From: Clostridiaceae bacterium
Lineage (GTDB): Bacteria > Bacillota > Clostridia > Oscillospirales > Acutalibacteraceae
Direction: 5' to 3'
NCBI GenBank assembly: GCA_016292785.1
Contig: JAEDFL010000011.1
Location: 1-45,425, forward strand
DNA length: 45,425 bases
The notes beneath the pieces were generated by a model. That model saw nothing but the letters and a program-made list of their open reading frames with translations, was not told where the DNA came from and searched no databases. Both the position numbers and the translations under genes were made by a program. The number at the start of each line of letters is the position of its first letter. Position 1 is the first letter of the stretch. Below, piece by piece: positions 15,424 through 23,613 of this stretch.

Positions 15424-16674
15424 TCAGATACCCTGCTCATCAAAGGTGAAAACTGTTTCGAGAGCAATTTTCAAACCGATCTCAAGAGATTTCGGATCAA
15501 GGTTATCCTCGGTATCAAGACGGGTGTGGTAATATCTTGCCGGAGCGGGATCCATTGCCGTGAAAGCAGAAGCAGGGATTCCTGCCTGAGAAGCCGCCGC
15601 CGCATCGGTAGAGCCAAGCTCTATCGCCTTAATCGGTACATCGTAGCCTACATTTTTGGCGGAGGTCTGAATAAGCTTTGCAACTCTCGTGTCGTTCTTT
15701 ACCATTCCAGTCATATCCTTGTCGTATATCGCCATAAACTCATGCTCACGGATAGTATCAAGAGCGATGAAAATTGTTTCAACATCTTTTTCGTTTTTAT
15801 ATTCCTCGGCGTGGGCTTTCATAAAAGCCTTTGTACCTCTGAGACCTGCTTCTTCTCCGCCGACCATAGCGGCAACGACCTCGGTATTTTCAAAACGGAT
15901 ATCGTTGGCGGCAAGGAACTTGACGACAGCCGCAGAAACGAAACATCCCGAAAGATCGTCGTTTGCGCCCATTACGGGACGCTTGTAGTTTGTAAAAACG
16001 ATGGCAGCGGCAATAACGGGAACGGTGACGTAGGTGACAACTGCGATGATCTTAACCGCAAGGTTGTCGCCTGTCCAGACAATTCCGTCCGCTCCCGCTA
16101 CAATGGCATAGATGCTTCCGCCTATGCCGAGGAGAACGGCGACGATAGCCGTGAGGATAATTGTCAGAACTGCGGCGTGACCGCCGTGATAGGTGTATGT
16201 CCACTCAAATGCCGAGTCCGTATGACCGGCAAGAATGATTCGTTTTTTCGTTTCGCCCGAAGCCTTGCGGACGCCGATTACGTTGCCCGAGGTTTTTTTC
16301 GGGAAGAATATATCGAGAACAGGCTTGTAGAAAATGAATTCGGCAAGGATTATGAAAAGGGTAACTGCCGAAGCGGCAAGGGAAGCAACGGGGATGCCGA
16401 GCGTGAACATCAGCGTTGAAAAAATAAGGAGAACGGCTCCGAGAGGAACCCAGGACATAAACGCCTTGTCCGAGCATTTATATTCTTCTCTTGTAACGGT
16501 GTCGCACGAGGATTCAAGCTCCTTTTGCATATGGAGCTGTGCGTTCTTTTCCGCCTCGCTGCCGACGGGACGGGGACCGTGATCCTTGCAGACTTTTTTG
16601 ATGTTTTTGATAGCGTAGTTTGTATAAAGACGAACTTCGGAGTCGTATCTTGCTACACTTTCTGATGCCTTCAT
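15424..16674 (-). CDS. Membrane-embedded M28 family metallopeptidase
   Basis: This protein of 416 residues belongs to the M28 zinc aminopeptidase-like family. Metal ligands and catalytic residues fit: GHTD (H151), GANDDLSG (236-243), GGEEAG (272-277), ALDT (D306) and YYHTRLD (H383). Unusually, it also has hydrophobic segments at about 76-116 and an insertion of two membrane helices (about 165-226) between the first two ligand motifs. The start at 16674 was chosen because AAAGGAAAG precedes it; an in-frame upstream extension to 16728 crosses the promoter. The substrate is unknown. Confidence 0.85.
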   Translation of the reverse strand: MKASESVARYDSEVRLYTNYAIKNIKKVCKDHGPRPVGSEAEKNAQLHMQKELESSCDTVTREEYKCSDKAFMSWVPLGAVLLIFSTLMFTLGIPVASLAASAVTLFIILAEFIFYKPVLDIFFPKKTSGNVIGVRKASGETKKRIILAGHTDSAFEWTYTYHGGHAAVLTIILTAIVAVLLGIGGSIYAIVAGADGIVWTGDNLAVKIIAVVTYVTVPVIAAAIVFTNYKRPVMGANDDLSGCFVSAAVVKFLAANDIRFENTEVVAAMVGGEEAGLRGTKAFMKAHAEEYKNEKDVETIFIALDTIREHEFMAIYDKDMTGMVKNDTRVAKLIQTSAKNVGYDVPIKAIELGSTDAAAASQAGIPASAFTAMDPAPARYYHTRLDTEDNLDPKSLEIGLKIALETVFTFDEQGI

Positions 16675-16699
16675 GGGTATCTTTCCTTTCAAATAATTT

Positions 16700-16728
16700 T
16701 TTATAAAGCATTGTTGACAATGACTCAA
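16700..16728 (-). promoter_or_regulatory. Promoter of the M28 peptidase
   Basis: TTGAGT (16728-16723), a 17-base spacer and TATAAA (16705-16700) on the minus strand. It overlaps the divergent vanY-type promoter. Confidence 0.7.
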
Positions 16729-16742
16729 TAAACGAATAAAAT
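16714..16742 (+). promoter_or_regulatory. Promoter of the VanY-type gene
   Basis: TTGACA (16714-16719), a 17-base spacer and TAAAAT (16737-16742). The -35 hexamer lies in the palindrome CATTGT-TG-ACAATG (16709-16722), which is also the spacer of the divergent promoter. Confidence 0.8.
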
Positions 16743-16769
16743 AATAATATAATAAAACAAGGGATGTGA

Positions 16770-17654
16770 ATGGTGTTGAATAAAAAAATTACACCTCGGG
16801 TAATAAAGCTGATAGTAATTCAGTCAATTATTCTCATTGTGGCGGTCACAACGGTCGGTGCCGCAATCAACGTACACAATGAATATAAAAACACCGGAAA
16901 AAATGCGAATGTTCAAACTGAGATTACCACAGCTTCGGGGGTGAACACAACGAACAATTCCGAAGAAATGTCAAAAAACGAAGCTCAGACGACCTCCGAC
17001 CGGCAGACAACCGCTCAGCCGCAAAAGGTCAACAGCGACTATGAATACGCATACGCAGGCTTTACGCCAAAGACGGTGAATATTACCGCCGAAACTCCGC
17101 TTTCGGCAATTCTTCTAAACGGTCAGAACGTTCTGCCCGAGGGCTATGAGCCGACTCTTGCCGAGGCTGTCGAGGGCTCGGGAGTTTATCTTGACTACCG
17201 TGTCGCACCGTTCTATCAGGCAATGTATGACAAGGCTCTGGAGGACGGAATTACATTGAATCCCGTTTCCGGCTACCGTTCCTACGAGCTTCAGACAAAC
17301 AACTTTGAAAACAAGATTGACTATCTTATGGAAAACGAAGGTCTTGACAGGACAAAGGCAACCGTCGAAGCCGCAACGGAAATTATGATCCCCGGAGGAA
17401 GCGAACATAACGCAGGCCTTGCGATGGATATCTGCTCGCTTTCGGAAAGCTTTGAGGATACCGACGAGTTTGCATGGCTCAATGAGAACGCCGCCGATTT
17501 CGGTTTTATTCTCAGATATCCCAAGGACGCAAGATCAAAAAACATCACAAAGGTTATCTATGAGCCGTGGCATTTCCGCTATGTCGGCGTTGAAGCCGCA
17601 AAGGAGATAAAGGCGAAGGGGATAACACTTGAGGAATACCTCGGCGCAAATTAA
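16770..17654 (+). CDS. D-Ala-D-Ala carboxypeptidase, VanY/M15B type
   Basis: This membrane-anchored peptidoglycan enzyme trims the terminal D-alanine of stem peptides. It has 294 residues. One N-terminal membrane helix (about 13-33) is followed by a Thr/Asn/Gln-rich linker and the zinc peptidase domain. Motifs: SGYRSY (167-172), SEHNAGLAMD (211-220, zinc ligands H213 and D220) and EPWHF (265-269, H268). The start is ATG at 16770, just before GTG and TTG codons in frame; the GGGATG site is close. Its stop overlaps that of the convergent sugar transferase. VanY-like does not imply vancomycin resistance. Confidence 0.9.
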   Translation: MVLNKKITPRVIKLIVIQSIILIVAVTTVGAAINVHNEYKNTGKNANVQTEITTASGVNTTNNSEEMSKNEAQTTSDRQTTAQPQKVNSDYEYAYAGFTPKTVNITAETPLSAILLNGQNVLPEGYEPTLAEAVEGSGVYLDYRVAPFYQAMYDKALEDGITLNPVSGYRSYELQTNNFENKIDYLMENEGLDRTKATVEAATEIMIPGGSEHNAGLAMDICSLSESFEDTDEFAWLNENAADFGFILRYPKDARSKNITKVIYEPWHFRYVGVEAAKEIKAKGITLEEYLGAN

Positions 17655-18226
17655 GCACGGTTATTTCCCTCGTTCACATCTTCCCTGCGCAGTACTTTCA
17701 GCACAGTCATTACTAAAATTTTAATATCAAATCCAAGGCTTTGCTTCTCGACATATTCTTTGTCAAGCAGAGCCTTTTGTTCTAATGAAATATTATCTCT
17801 GCCGTTGACCTGCGCCCATCCCGTGATTCCCGGACGGATGGTGTAAACATTATATTTTTCACGAAGCTCTCTGATTTCGGTTTCCTCGGGAATGAGAGGA
17901 CGAGGACCGACAAGGCTCATTGTGCCGTTGAGAATATTGAAGAACTGGGGAAGCTCGTCAATGCTTGTGGCACGCAGTATCCTGCCGAATTTTGTTATCT
18001 TTGCATTTGCGTTTTCGAGCTTGCCGCTCGCAACGTTTTCCGTTCCCCGTTTCATCGTGCGGAATTTGTATATTGTGAACAGCTCGTTGTTTTTTCCAAC
18101 CCTTTTCTGACGGAAAAGAACAGGCTTTCCGTCACCGATCAGAATGATCAGCGAAATGAGCAGAAACAGCGGCGAAAGAATGATCAATGCAAAAAGGCTG
18201 ATTATGAAATCAAACACCCTTTTCAT
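17651..18226 (-). CDS. Polyprenyl-phosphate sugar phosphotransferase
   Basis: This priming enzyme moves a sugar-1-phosphate from a nucleotide sugar to undecaprenyl phosphate at the membrane. It has 191 residues, the size of small PglC-like enzymes. An N-terminal re-entrant membrane helix (about 5-30) is followed by the catalytic core, with KFRTM (54-58), the D90-E91 catalytic pair in TSIDELPQ, and SLVGPRP (104-110). The donor sugar cannot be told. It is last in a likely operon, 14 bases after the fucosidase, with GGAGG before its ATG. Confidence 0.93.
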   Translation of the reverse strand: MKRVFDFIISLFALIILSPLFLLISLIILIGDGKPVLFRQKRVGKNNELFTIYKFRTMKRGTENVASGKLENANAKITKFGRILRATSIDELPQFFNILNGTMSLVGPRPLIPEETEIRELREKYNVYTIRPGITGWAQVNGRDNISLEQKALLDKEYVEKQSLGFDIKILVMTVLKVLRREDVNEGNNRA

Positions 18227-18240
18227 AACATACCTCCGTT

Positions 18241-19581
18241 TTAATAAACTGCAATTTTTCCGAATATCGGCTTGTCCCTTGATGCCGTTACAAAAATCCT
18301 GAGCCTGTCTGCCGATATACCGCCGAGTTCTACTATCCTTTTAGCTCCGACGGTCGTTCCCTCAAAGAGGTTTTCCCAACCGCCGTTTTTAGGCATCTGA
18401 ACGGTGAAGCTCTCGATCCTCTGTCCCTCGGCAATATCCTCGCAAAATTCGAGAAAACGGATTTTTTCTTCTTTTTCAAGCTCAATATCGACCGTACACT
18501 GAGTATCGCTGTTGCAATACGGTGTGACGGTTATTTTTTTGCCCTCGGCAAGATTTACCGAGAAGCTCTCTCTTATTTTATCCCCAAGCTCTTTGAGCCG
18601 TTTAACATCTCTTTCGTCAAACGTGCCGTCGGGCTTAGGAGGAATATTCAGAATAAACGTTGTGTTTCCGCCGACCGAGCGCAGATAGGTGTCAAACAGT
18701 CGGTCAAGCGAATGAGGCTCTTCGTCCTCGTGGTAAAACCAACCGGGACGGATTGACATATCGACCTCGGACGGGGCGAAAACCAAACCCTTTGAATACA
18801 TTATGTTGCTGAGCGATCCGATATTGCCGTCCGTGTTATACATAAAGGAGAGCTCGCCGCTGAAAGGTCCGGGAGAGGTCTGTATCTCGCAGTTCGGGCA
18901 AAGCTCGGACGGAACGACAGACCATTCGGCATAGCGTGAAGAGCCGCTTTCGTTTCCGCACCAGCGGATAGGCCCTTTGTCGTTAAAGACGGTTGCGTTC
19001 GGCTGATATTTATGTATCAGCTCAAAATAACCGTCAAAATCGTAGATCTGCTTTTTGCCGTTTGCTCCCTCTCCGCAGGCTCCGTCAAACCAGACGTGAA
19101 AGATTTCGCCGTAGTTAGTCAGAAGCTCGGTGAGCTGAGCTTTATAAAAATCGTTGTACTCATCTGTACCGTAGAGCTTTGAGTTCCTGTCCCAAGGGGA
19201 AAGGTAAAAGCCGAATTTAAGTCCGTGGCGGCGGCAGGCGTCGGAAAGCTCTCCGACTATATCGCCCTTGCCGTCCTTGTACGGACTGCTTTTCATACTG
19301 TGGTCGGTGGTTTTTGTCTGCCAGAGGCAGAAGCCGTCATGATGCTTCGCCGTGATGACTGCGCCTTTCATTCCTGCGGATTTTATCGCCCTGCACCAAC
19401 CGTCACAGTCGAGATTGACGGGGTTGAATATCGAGGGATCTTCATCTCCCGTGCCCCATTCAAGTCCCGTAAATGTGTTCGGGCTGAAATGGATAAAAGC
19501 ATAAAAAGGCGTTTCGGTCAACAGCCTGAGTTGGTTTGCGCTTGGCTTGACATGAGCCGCCTGCTTTATAAAATCTGTCAT
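18241..19581 (-). CDS. Alpha-L-fucosidase, GH29 family
   Basis: This glycosidase releases fucose from glycans. It has 446 residues and no signal peptide, so it is predicted cytoplasmic. The catalytic barrel (about 1-330) carries VITAKHHDGFCLW (75-87) and the nucleophile in HVWFDGACGEG (D166). A beta-sandwich domain follows (about 345-446). It lacks clues to linkage preference. It starts 12 bases after the cyclase-family gene and is followed by the sugar transferase. Confidence 0.9.
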   Translation of the reverse strand: MTDFIKQAAHVKPSANQLRLLTETPFYAFIHFSPNTFTGLEWGTGDEDPSIFNPVNLDCDGWCRAIKSAGMKGAVITAKHHDGFCLWQTKTTDHSMKSSPYKDGKGDIVGELSDACRRHGLKFGFYLSPWDRNSKLYGTDEYNDFYKAQLTELLTNYGEIFHVWFDGACGEGANGKKQIYDFDGYFELIHKYQPNATVFNDKGPIRWCGNESGSSRYAEWSVVPSELCPNCEIQTSPGPFSGELSFMYNTDGNIGSLSNIMYSKGLVFAPSEVDMSIRPGWFYHEDEEPHSLDRLFDTYLRSVGGNTTFILNIPPKPDGTFDERDVKRLKELGDKIRESFSVNLAEGKKITVTPYCNSDTQCTVDIELEKEEKIRFLEFCEDIAEGQRIESFTVQMPKNGGWENLFEGTTVGAKRIVELGGISADRLRIFVTASRDKPIFGKIAVY

Positions 19582-19593
19582 TTAAGTTCTCCG

Positions 19594-20196
19594 TTAAATC
19601 TTGTTCCAAAGAATATAGTCGTCAATCAGAACGGCTCTGACCGGAGCGCCGTCAATCGCACCCATTTTTACAGGCAGGGCAACAAGGTAGTAGTCGCCCG
19701 GCTCAACCTTGGAAAGATCAAGATTTTCAAGTATTGCAACTCCGTTTTGCAGGAAAGCCTTGTGCGGCTTGATCTGATTGCCCGACTTGCCGACGGAATC
19801 GGCGTCCGTTCCGATAAGGCATATGCCCGTATCGACCGCTTCATATGCGGCGCTCTCCATAAAGAACGACTGAGAGTCGCCCTTTATCAGCAGACGGCTG
19901 CACTTTTTCGGAAAATATCGGTTTACATATTCGCCCGTGATAACTCCCGGCGGAACCTCGATAACCGTACACTGACCGATATATTTGCTCAGGTCGGCTT
20001 CTTCGATCGTCTCGCCGCCGTCAAGAAAATGGCAGGGGGCGTCGGCATGGGTTGCCGTGTGAACACAGGCATAGACAGCCGAAAGGTTACACTCGTCACC
20101 CCTTGAAATCGAACGCACCGTGTCAAGTCTTGTTTCCGGGTCGCCGGGATATTCAACCGTTGTCAGAAGCGGTCTTGAAATGTCGATAATATTCAT
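19594..20196 (-). CDS. Cyclase-family metal-dependent hydrolase
   Basis: This is a 200-residue member of the cyclase/kynurenine formamidase-like family (PF04199). The signature metal motif HTATHADAPCH is at 46-56, matching H-x-G-T-H-x-D-x-P-x-H with Ala for Gly. These enzymes hydrolyse amide or ester bonds using zinc or manganese. No kynureninase or other tryptophan-degradation gene is nearby, so kynurenine formamidase activity should not be assumed. It lies 27 bases after prfB, with an AAAGGGA site, and is probably co-transcribed with it. Confidence 0.85.
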   Translation of the reverse strand: MNIIDISRPLLTTVEYPGDPETRLDTVRSISRGDECNLSAVYACVHTATHADAPCHFLDGGETIEEADLSKYIGQCTVIEVPPGVITGEYVNRYFPKKCSRLLIKGDSQSFFMESAAYEAVDTGICLIGTDADSVGKSGNQIKPHKAFLQNGVAILENLDLSKVEPGDYYLVALPVKMGAIDGAPVRAVLIDDYILWNKI

Positions 20197-20223
20197 ATAA
20201 ACATCCCTTTTATAGAAATGTAA

Positions 20224-21336
20224 TTATTTATTTTCAAGAGAAGCCTGCTTGAGATAAGCGTTGATGAAGCCGTCAAGCTCACCGTCCATAACGGCGTTGA
20301 TGTTGCCGACCTCAAAGCCGGTTCTGTGATCCTTGACGAGGGTGTAGGGCATAAAGACATAGGAGCGTATCTGACTTCCCCAGCCGATCTCCTTCTGCTC
20401 GCCCTTGATATCCTCAATTTTGTCAAGGTGCTCCCTCTCCTTGATTTCAAGGAGCTTTGATTTGAGCATTCTCATCGCAACCTCACGGTTCTGATGCTGG
20501 CTTCTTTCAACCTGACAGGAGACGACAATGTTGGTCGGGATATGAATAAGACGAACGGCAGATGAGGTCTTGTTGACCTTCTGTCCGCCTGCGCCGGACG
20601 CTCTGTAAACTTCCATTCTGATATCCTCGGGATTGATCTCAACCTCTATCGTGTCGTCAATCTCGGGCATTACCTCAAGAGAAGCGAACGAGGTGTGGCG
20701 GCGTCCCGATGAATCGAACGGTGAAACACGGACAAGACGGTGAACGCCTGCCTCGCTTTTCATATATCCGTATGCGTTTTCGCCCTCAATGCAAAGCACT
20801 GCGGACTTGAGACCTGCTTCGTCACCGTCGAGGAAGTCGATCAAGCTGACCTTGAAGCCGTGCTGTTCGCCCCAGCGAGTATACATTCGGACAAGCATCT
20901 GATTCCAGTCCTGAGCTTCCGTTCCGCCTGCGCCTGCGTGGAAGGTGAGAATTGCGTTCTTGCCGTCATATTCGCCCGAAAGCAGGGTGCTGAGAGTCTG
21001 AGCCTCAAGCTCCTTGACAAAAGCGTCAACGCTGTTCTGACATTCCTCAAGCATATCGAGATCCTCCTCCTCGTCGGAAAGCTCGATCATTGTCAGGTCG
21101 TCCTCATAGGATGCCTTGAGATTTTCGTATTTCTGAATTTTGTTCTTGAGCGAAGCTATTTTCTGCAAAACGACCTGCGTGTTGGCAACATCGTCCCAGA
21201 ATCCGTTTTCCGCCGTTTTTGCTTCAAGCTCGGCTACGGTCTTCTTCATCTCGTCAAGTCCGAGAGCTTCGCCAAGCTCCTTGAGCTTGTCTTCATATTC
21301 AAGTAAATGCAGTCTTAATTCTTCAAATTGTACCAT
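20224..21336 (-). CDS. prfB: Peptide chain release factor 2
   Basis: RF2 ends translation at UAA and UGA. The protein is 370 residues. The stop-codon recognition tripeptide SPF is at 205-207 and the GGQ peptide-release motif at 250-252. Most bacteria make RF2 by a programmed +1 frameshift at CTTTGAC near codon 26. Here codons 27-28 read CTT GAC in frame, so no frameshift is needed and the usual self-regulation is lost. The start is ATG with GAGGT before it. It heads a likely operon with the cyclase, GH29 and sugar-transferase genes. Confidence 0.95.
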   Translation of the reverse strand: MVQFEELRLHLLEYEDKLKELGEALGLDEMKKTVAELEAKTAENGFWDDVANTQVVLQKIASLKNKIQKYENLKASYEDDLTMIELSDEEEDLDMLEECQNSVDAFVKELEAQTLSTLLSGEYDGKNAILTFHAGAGGTEAQDWNQMLVRMYTRWGEQHGFKVSLIDFLDGDEAGLKSAVLCIEGENAYGYMKSEAGVHRLVRVSPFDSSGRRHTSFASLEVMPEIDDTIEVEINPEDIRMEVYRASGAGGQKVNKTSSAVRLIHIPTNIVVSCQVERSQHQNREVAMRMLKSKLLEIKEREHLDKIEDIKGEQKEIGWGSQIRSYVFMPYTLVKDHRTGFEVGNINAVMDGELDGFINAYLKQASLENK

Positions 21337-21378
21337 TTGATTACCTCACAATACTATGGTGCATAATTTTACTAACTA

Positions 21379-21407
21379 ATTATATCTTAAAAATGCCTGT
21401 ATGTAAA
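21379..21407 (-). promoter_or_regulatory. Promoter of prfB
   Basis: TTTACA (21407-21402), a 17-base spacer and TATAAT (21384-21379) on the minus strand, 42 bases before the start codon. Confidence 0.83.
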
Positions 21408-21469
21408 GAAAGATTTAAATAATATTTCCCAAAAAGTTCAAAAAAAGGCTACAATATACTTGACGGCTG

Positions 21470-21478
21470 TGATATAAT
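21470..21478 (+). promoter_or_regulatory. Extended -10 promoter of the RING/DUF2628 gene
   Basis: TGATATAAT is a perfect extended -10 element. No good -35 is seen at 17 bases (TACAAT at 21450), which fits an extended -10 promoter. Confidence 0.6.
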
Positions 21479-21512
21479 AATACAGCAAATACAGAAAAAT
21501 CGGGGTAAACTG

Positions 21513-22463
21513 ATGAATTATACAGGAAAGCTATGCGACGGGTGCAGACAGCCGCTTGAAAACGGTGATGATATAGTAGTTTGTCCGATCTGCGGAACGC
21601 CTCAGCATCGAAGCTGTTATGAAAAAAATAATAAGTGTGTTAACGAATATCTCCATTCAACGGGTTTTACTTGGACAGATCCCGAAGAAGAGCAGAGAAA
21701 GAAAGAGGAGGAGCTTAAAGCCCGGCAGAACGTGCAGGAGGCTCAGCCCTCGGATCAACCTGTTTTCGCCTCTCCCACACCTCAAAATATGGAGTCCGTA
21801 TTTTTGCGCGGAGTGCTCTACGATCCCAAGGATGACGTCGGAGGAGCTACGGTCGGCGAAGCCGCCGATTTTATTCAAAATTCCGCTCCGAGATACATCC
21901 GTAAATATATGAAGCAGAAAAAGAAGGGAAGAAAGCTCTCATGGAACTGGGCGGCGTTTTTCTTCTCACCCTACTGGTTCTTTTACAGAAAGCTATATAA
22001 GGCAGGAGCTATTTTCCTTGCTCTCTCGGTTGCGCTGAGCCTTGCGACCGTCTCTCTGACGGAAAAGGTTTACGGCTTTTACGAAAAAATGGTGACCGTT
22101 CAGGAGGAGTTAAACGAGCTTGTAAAGGGCAAAGAGGATCTTAACGACGAGGACACGCAGAAATTTGACAAGCTCTATGCCGAATCGGCAAAGCTTGCAA
22201 AGGCGGTAATTCCCTCGCTTGCAATTATATTATTGATCCAAAAAGTAATTCCCAACACATTGGCGGCGATTCTTGCCGACTTTTTGTTGAAGAAGAGAAT
22301 GCTCAGAGTTATCAGCTTCTCACGAGGAGCGTCGAGCGAGCCTGACGCTGTCAAATATACAATTATGCGAAACGGCGGAGTTTCGGTACTGATGCCGATA
22401 ATTGCAATTATGATTGACAATTATCTGCCGAGCCTACTGCTGAGCATTGCATATAAACTTTAA
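21513..22463 (+). CDS. Prokaryotic RING-finger membrane protein with DUF2628
   Basis: This protein has 316 residues and no established function. The N-terminus has a RING-like zinc module with candidate ligands C8, C11, C24, C27, H32, C35, C42 and H48, in the style of prokaryotic RING finger family 1. A charged linker (about 55-135) leads to a DUF2628-like membrane domain, starting at LSWNWAAFFFSPYWFFYRK (about 142-160) and with hydrophobic segments at about 165-180, 230-260 and 290-312. The gene is followed after 27 bases by galU and probably shares its transcript. A role in envelope processes is inference. Confidence 0.8.
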   Translation: MNYTGKLCDGCRQPLENGDDIVVCPICGTPQHRSCYEKNNKCVNEYLHSTGFTWTDPEEEQRKKEEELKARQNVQEAQPSDQPVFASPTPQNMESVFLRGVLYDPKDDVGGATVGEAADFIQNSAPRYIRKYMKQKKKGRKLSWNWAAFFFSPYWFFYRKLYKAGAIFLALSVALSLATVSLTEKVYGFYEKMVTVQEELNELVKGKEDLNDEDTQKFDKLYAESAKLAKAVIPSLAIILLIQKVIPNTLAAILADFLLKKRMLRVISFSRGASSEPDAVKYTIMRNGGVSVLMPIIAIMIDNYLPSLLLSIAYKL

Positions 22464-22490
22464 ATTTCTGAATTTTTGGAGGAATTTTTT

Positions 22491-23378
22491 ATGAAAATCA
22501 AGAAGGCAATAATCCCTGCCGCAGGTCTCGGCACAAGAGTTTTACCTGCATCAAAGTCCGTACCCAAGGAGATGCTCAACATTGTTGACAAGCCGGCTAT
22601 CCAGTACATTGTCGAAGAAGCCGCAGCAGCAGGAATCGAGGATATCCTCATCATCACAAACAGAGGCAAGGGCGTAATCGAGGATCATTTCGACCACAGC
22701 TACGAGCTTGAGGACAAGCTCTCTCAGAATCCGAGCAAAAAAAAGCTTTATGAAGATGTTCTTGCCTGCTCCAATATTGCCAATATGTATTATATTCGCC
22801 AGAAGGAGACAAAGGGACTCGGTCACGCAATTATGTGCGCCAAGAGCTTTGTCGGCAACGAGCCTTTTGCGATCCTTTACGGCGACGATGTTATTATCAA
22901 CAACGAATATCCCGTAACAAAACAGCTCTGCGATATCTATGAGGCAACGGGCAAGGGCGTTGTCGGCGTTAAGGAAGTTCCGAGAAAGGACGTTCCGAAA
23001 TACTGTACGCTTGATGTAACTCACCATGAGGACAATCCCAAGGTAATGGACGTTCACAACATAATTGAGAAGCCGACCGAGGATCAGATTATGTCCTGCT
23101 ACTCAATTCTCGGCAGAGTTGTCGCTCCGCCGCAGGTATTCGATTACCTTGAGGAGGATCTTGCAAGAACTCCCGAGGGAGAGGAGCTTTACTTCACTGA
23201 TACTCTCACCCGTCTCGGCAAGGAGGACAATCTTCTTGCTCTCGACTTTGACGGCAGAAGATACGATATGGGCAACAAGCTCGGCATCATGCAGGCAAAC
23301 TGCGAGATCGCCCTCAACCATAAGGAGATCGGCAACGACTTCAAGGCATACCTCAAGGAGCTTGTTTCGAAGTTTTAA
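22491..23378 (+). CDS. galU: UTP-glucose-1-phosphate uridylyltransferase
   Basis: GalU makes UDP-glucose from UTP and glucose-1-phosphate for glycolipids and polysaccharides. It has 295 residues. The N-terminal AAGLGTR nucleotide-binding signature is followed by the KEML motif. The ATG at 22491 was chosen because TGGAGGAA ends seven bases before it; an in-frame TTG at 22476 would place that site inside the gene. A sugar transferase (17651-18226) elsewhere in the window may depend on such nucleotide sugars. Confidence 0.95.
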   Translation: MKIKKAIIPAAGLGTRVLPASKSVPKEMLNIVDKPAIQYIVEEAAAAGIEDILIITNRGKGVIEDHFDHSYELEDKLSQNPSKKKLYEDVLACSNIANMYYIRQKETKGLGHAIMCAKSFVGNEPFAILYGDDVIINNEYPVTKQLCDIYEATGKGVVGVKEVPRKDVPKYCTLDVTHHEDNPKVMDVHNIIEKPTEDQIMSCYSILGRVVAPPQVFDYLEEDLARTPEGEELYFTDTLTRLGKEDNLLALDFDGRRYDMGNKLGIMQANCEIALNHKEIGNDFKAYLKELVSKF

Positions 23379-23420
23379 TAATCTCTCATAAAGCCACAGG
23401 GTTGCCGCACTAAGCGAAGA

Positions 23421-23483
23421 ACAAAAGAAACAAAAATAAAATCAAAAGACTTGTATTGGCTTTTAATACCGATACAAGTCTTT
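23421..23483 (-). terminator. Terminator after the smc-GH127 operon
   Basis: AAAGACTTGTAT (23445-23456) pairs perfectly with ATACAAGTCTTT (23472-23483). On the minus strand it is followed by a T-rich tract, so it ends leftward transcripts after the repeat copy B. Rightward, after galU, the downstream sequence is less T-rich, but it could also stop galU transcripts. Confidence 0.7.
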
Positions 23484-23485
23484 AA

Positions 23486-23605
23486 ATTTCTTATTTGGAA
23501 TAAGATGAGAAATTATATGTTTCTTTTTAGCCGTTTTTTCCGATTTGACGTATACACATACGCCTGTCATCGGAAGAAAACGGCTTCTTCATCTTATTGC
23601 GACAA
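23486..23605 (-). repeat. Dispersed structured repeat, copy B
   Basis: This is the second copy of the element at 643-758. It folds into a 57-nt hairpin: arm 23529-23544 pairs with 23569-23585, with an inner CGTAT/ATACG stem. On the minus strand it starts nine bases after the GH127 stop codon and is followed by a terminator hairpin, so it should form the 3' end of the long smc operon transcript. No coding potential is apparent. Confidence 0.65.
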
Positions 23606-23613
23606 CCCTATTT

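Noticed and set aside
16770..17654. VanY homologue as a sign of vancomycin resistance
   Set aside because: No vanH, vanX or van ligase is adjacent; such carboxypeptidases are ordinary in Clostridia.
19594..20196. Calling the cyclase-family gene kynurenine formamidase and linking it to the Trp T-box
   Set aside because: No kynurenine pathway gene is nearby and the family has many other activities.
22476..22490. A TTG-start extension of galU
   Set aside because: The TTG overlaps the GGAGG ribosome-binding site of the ATG at 22491.
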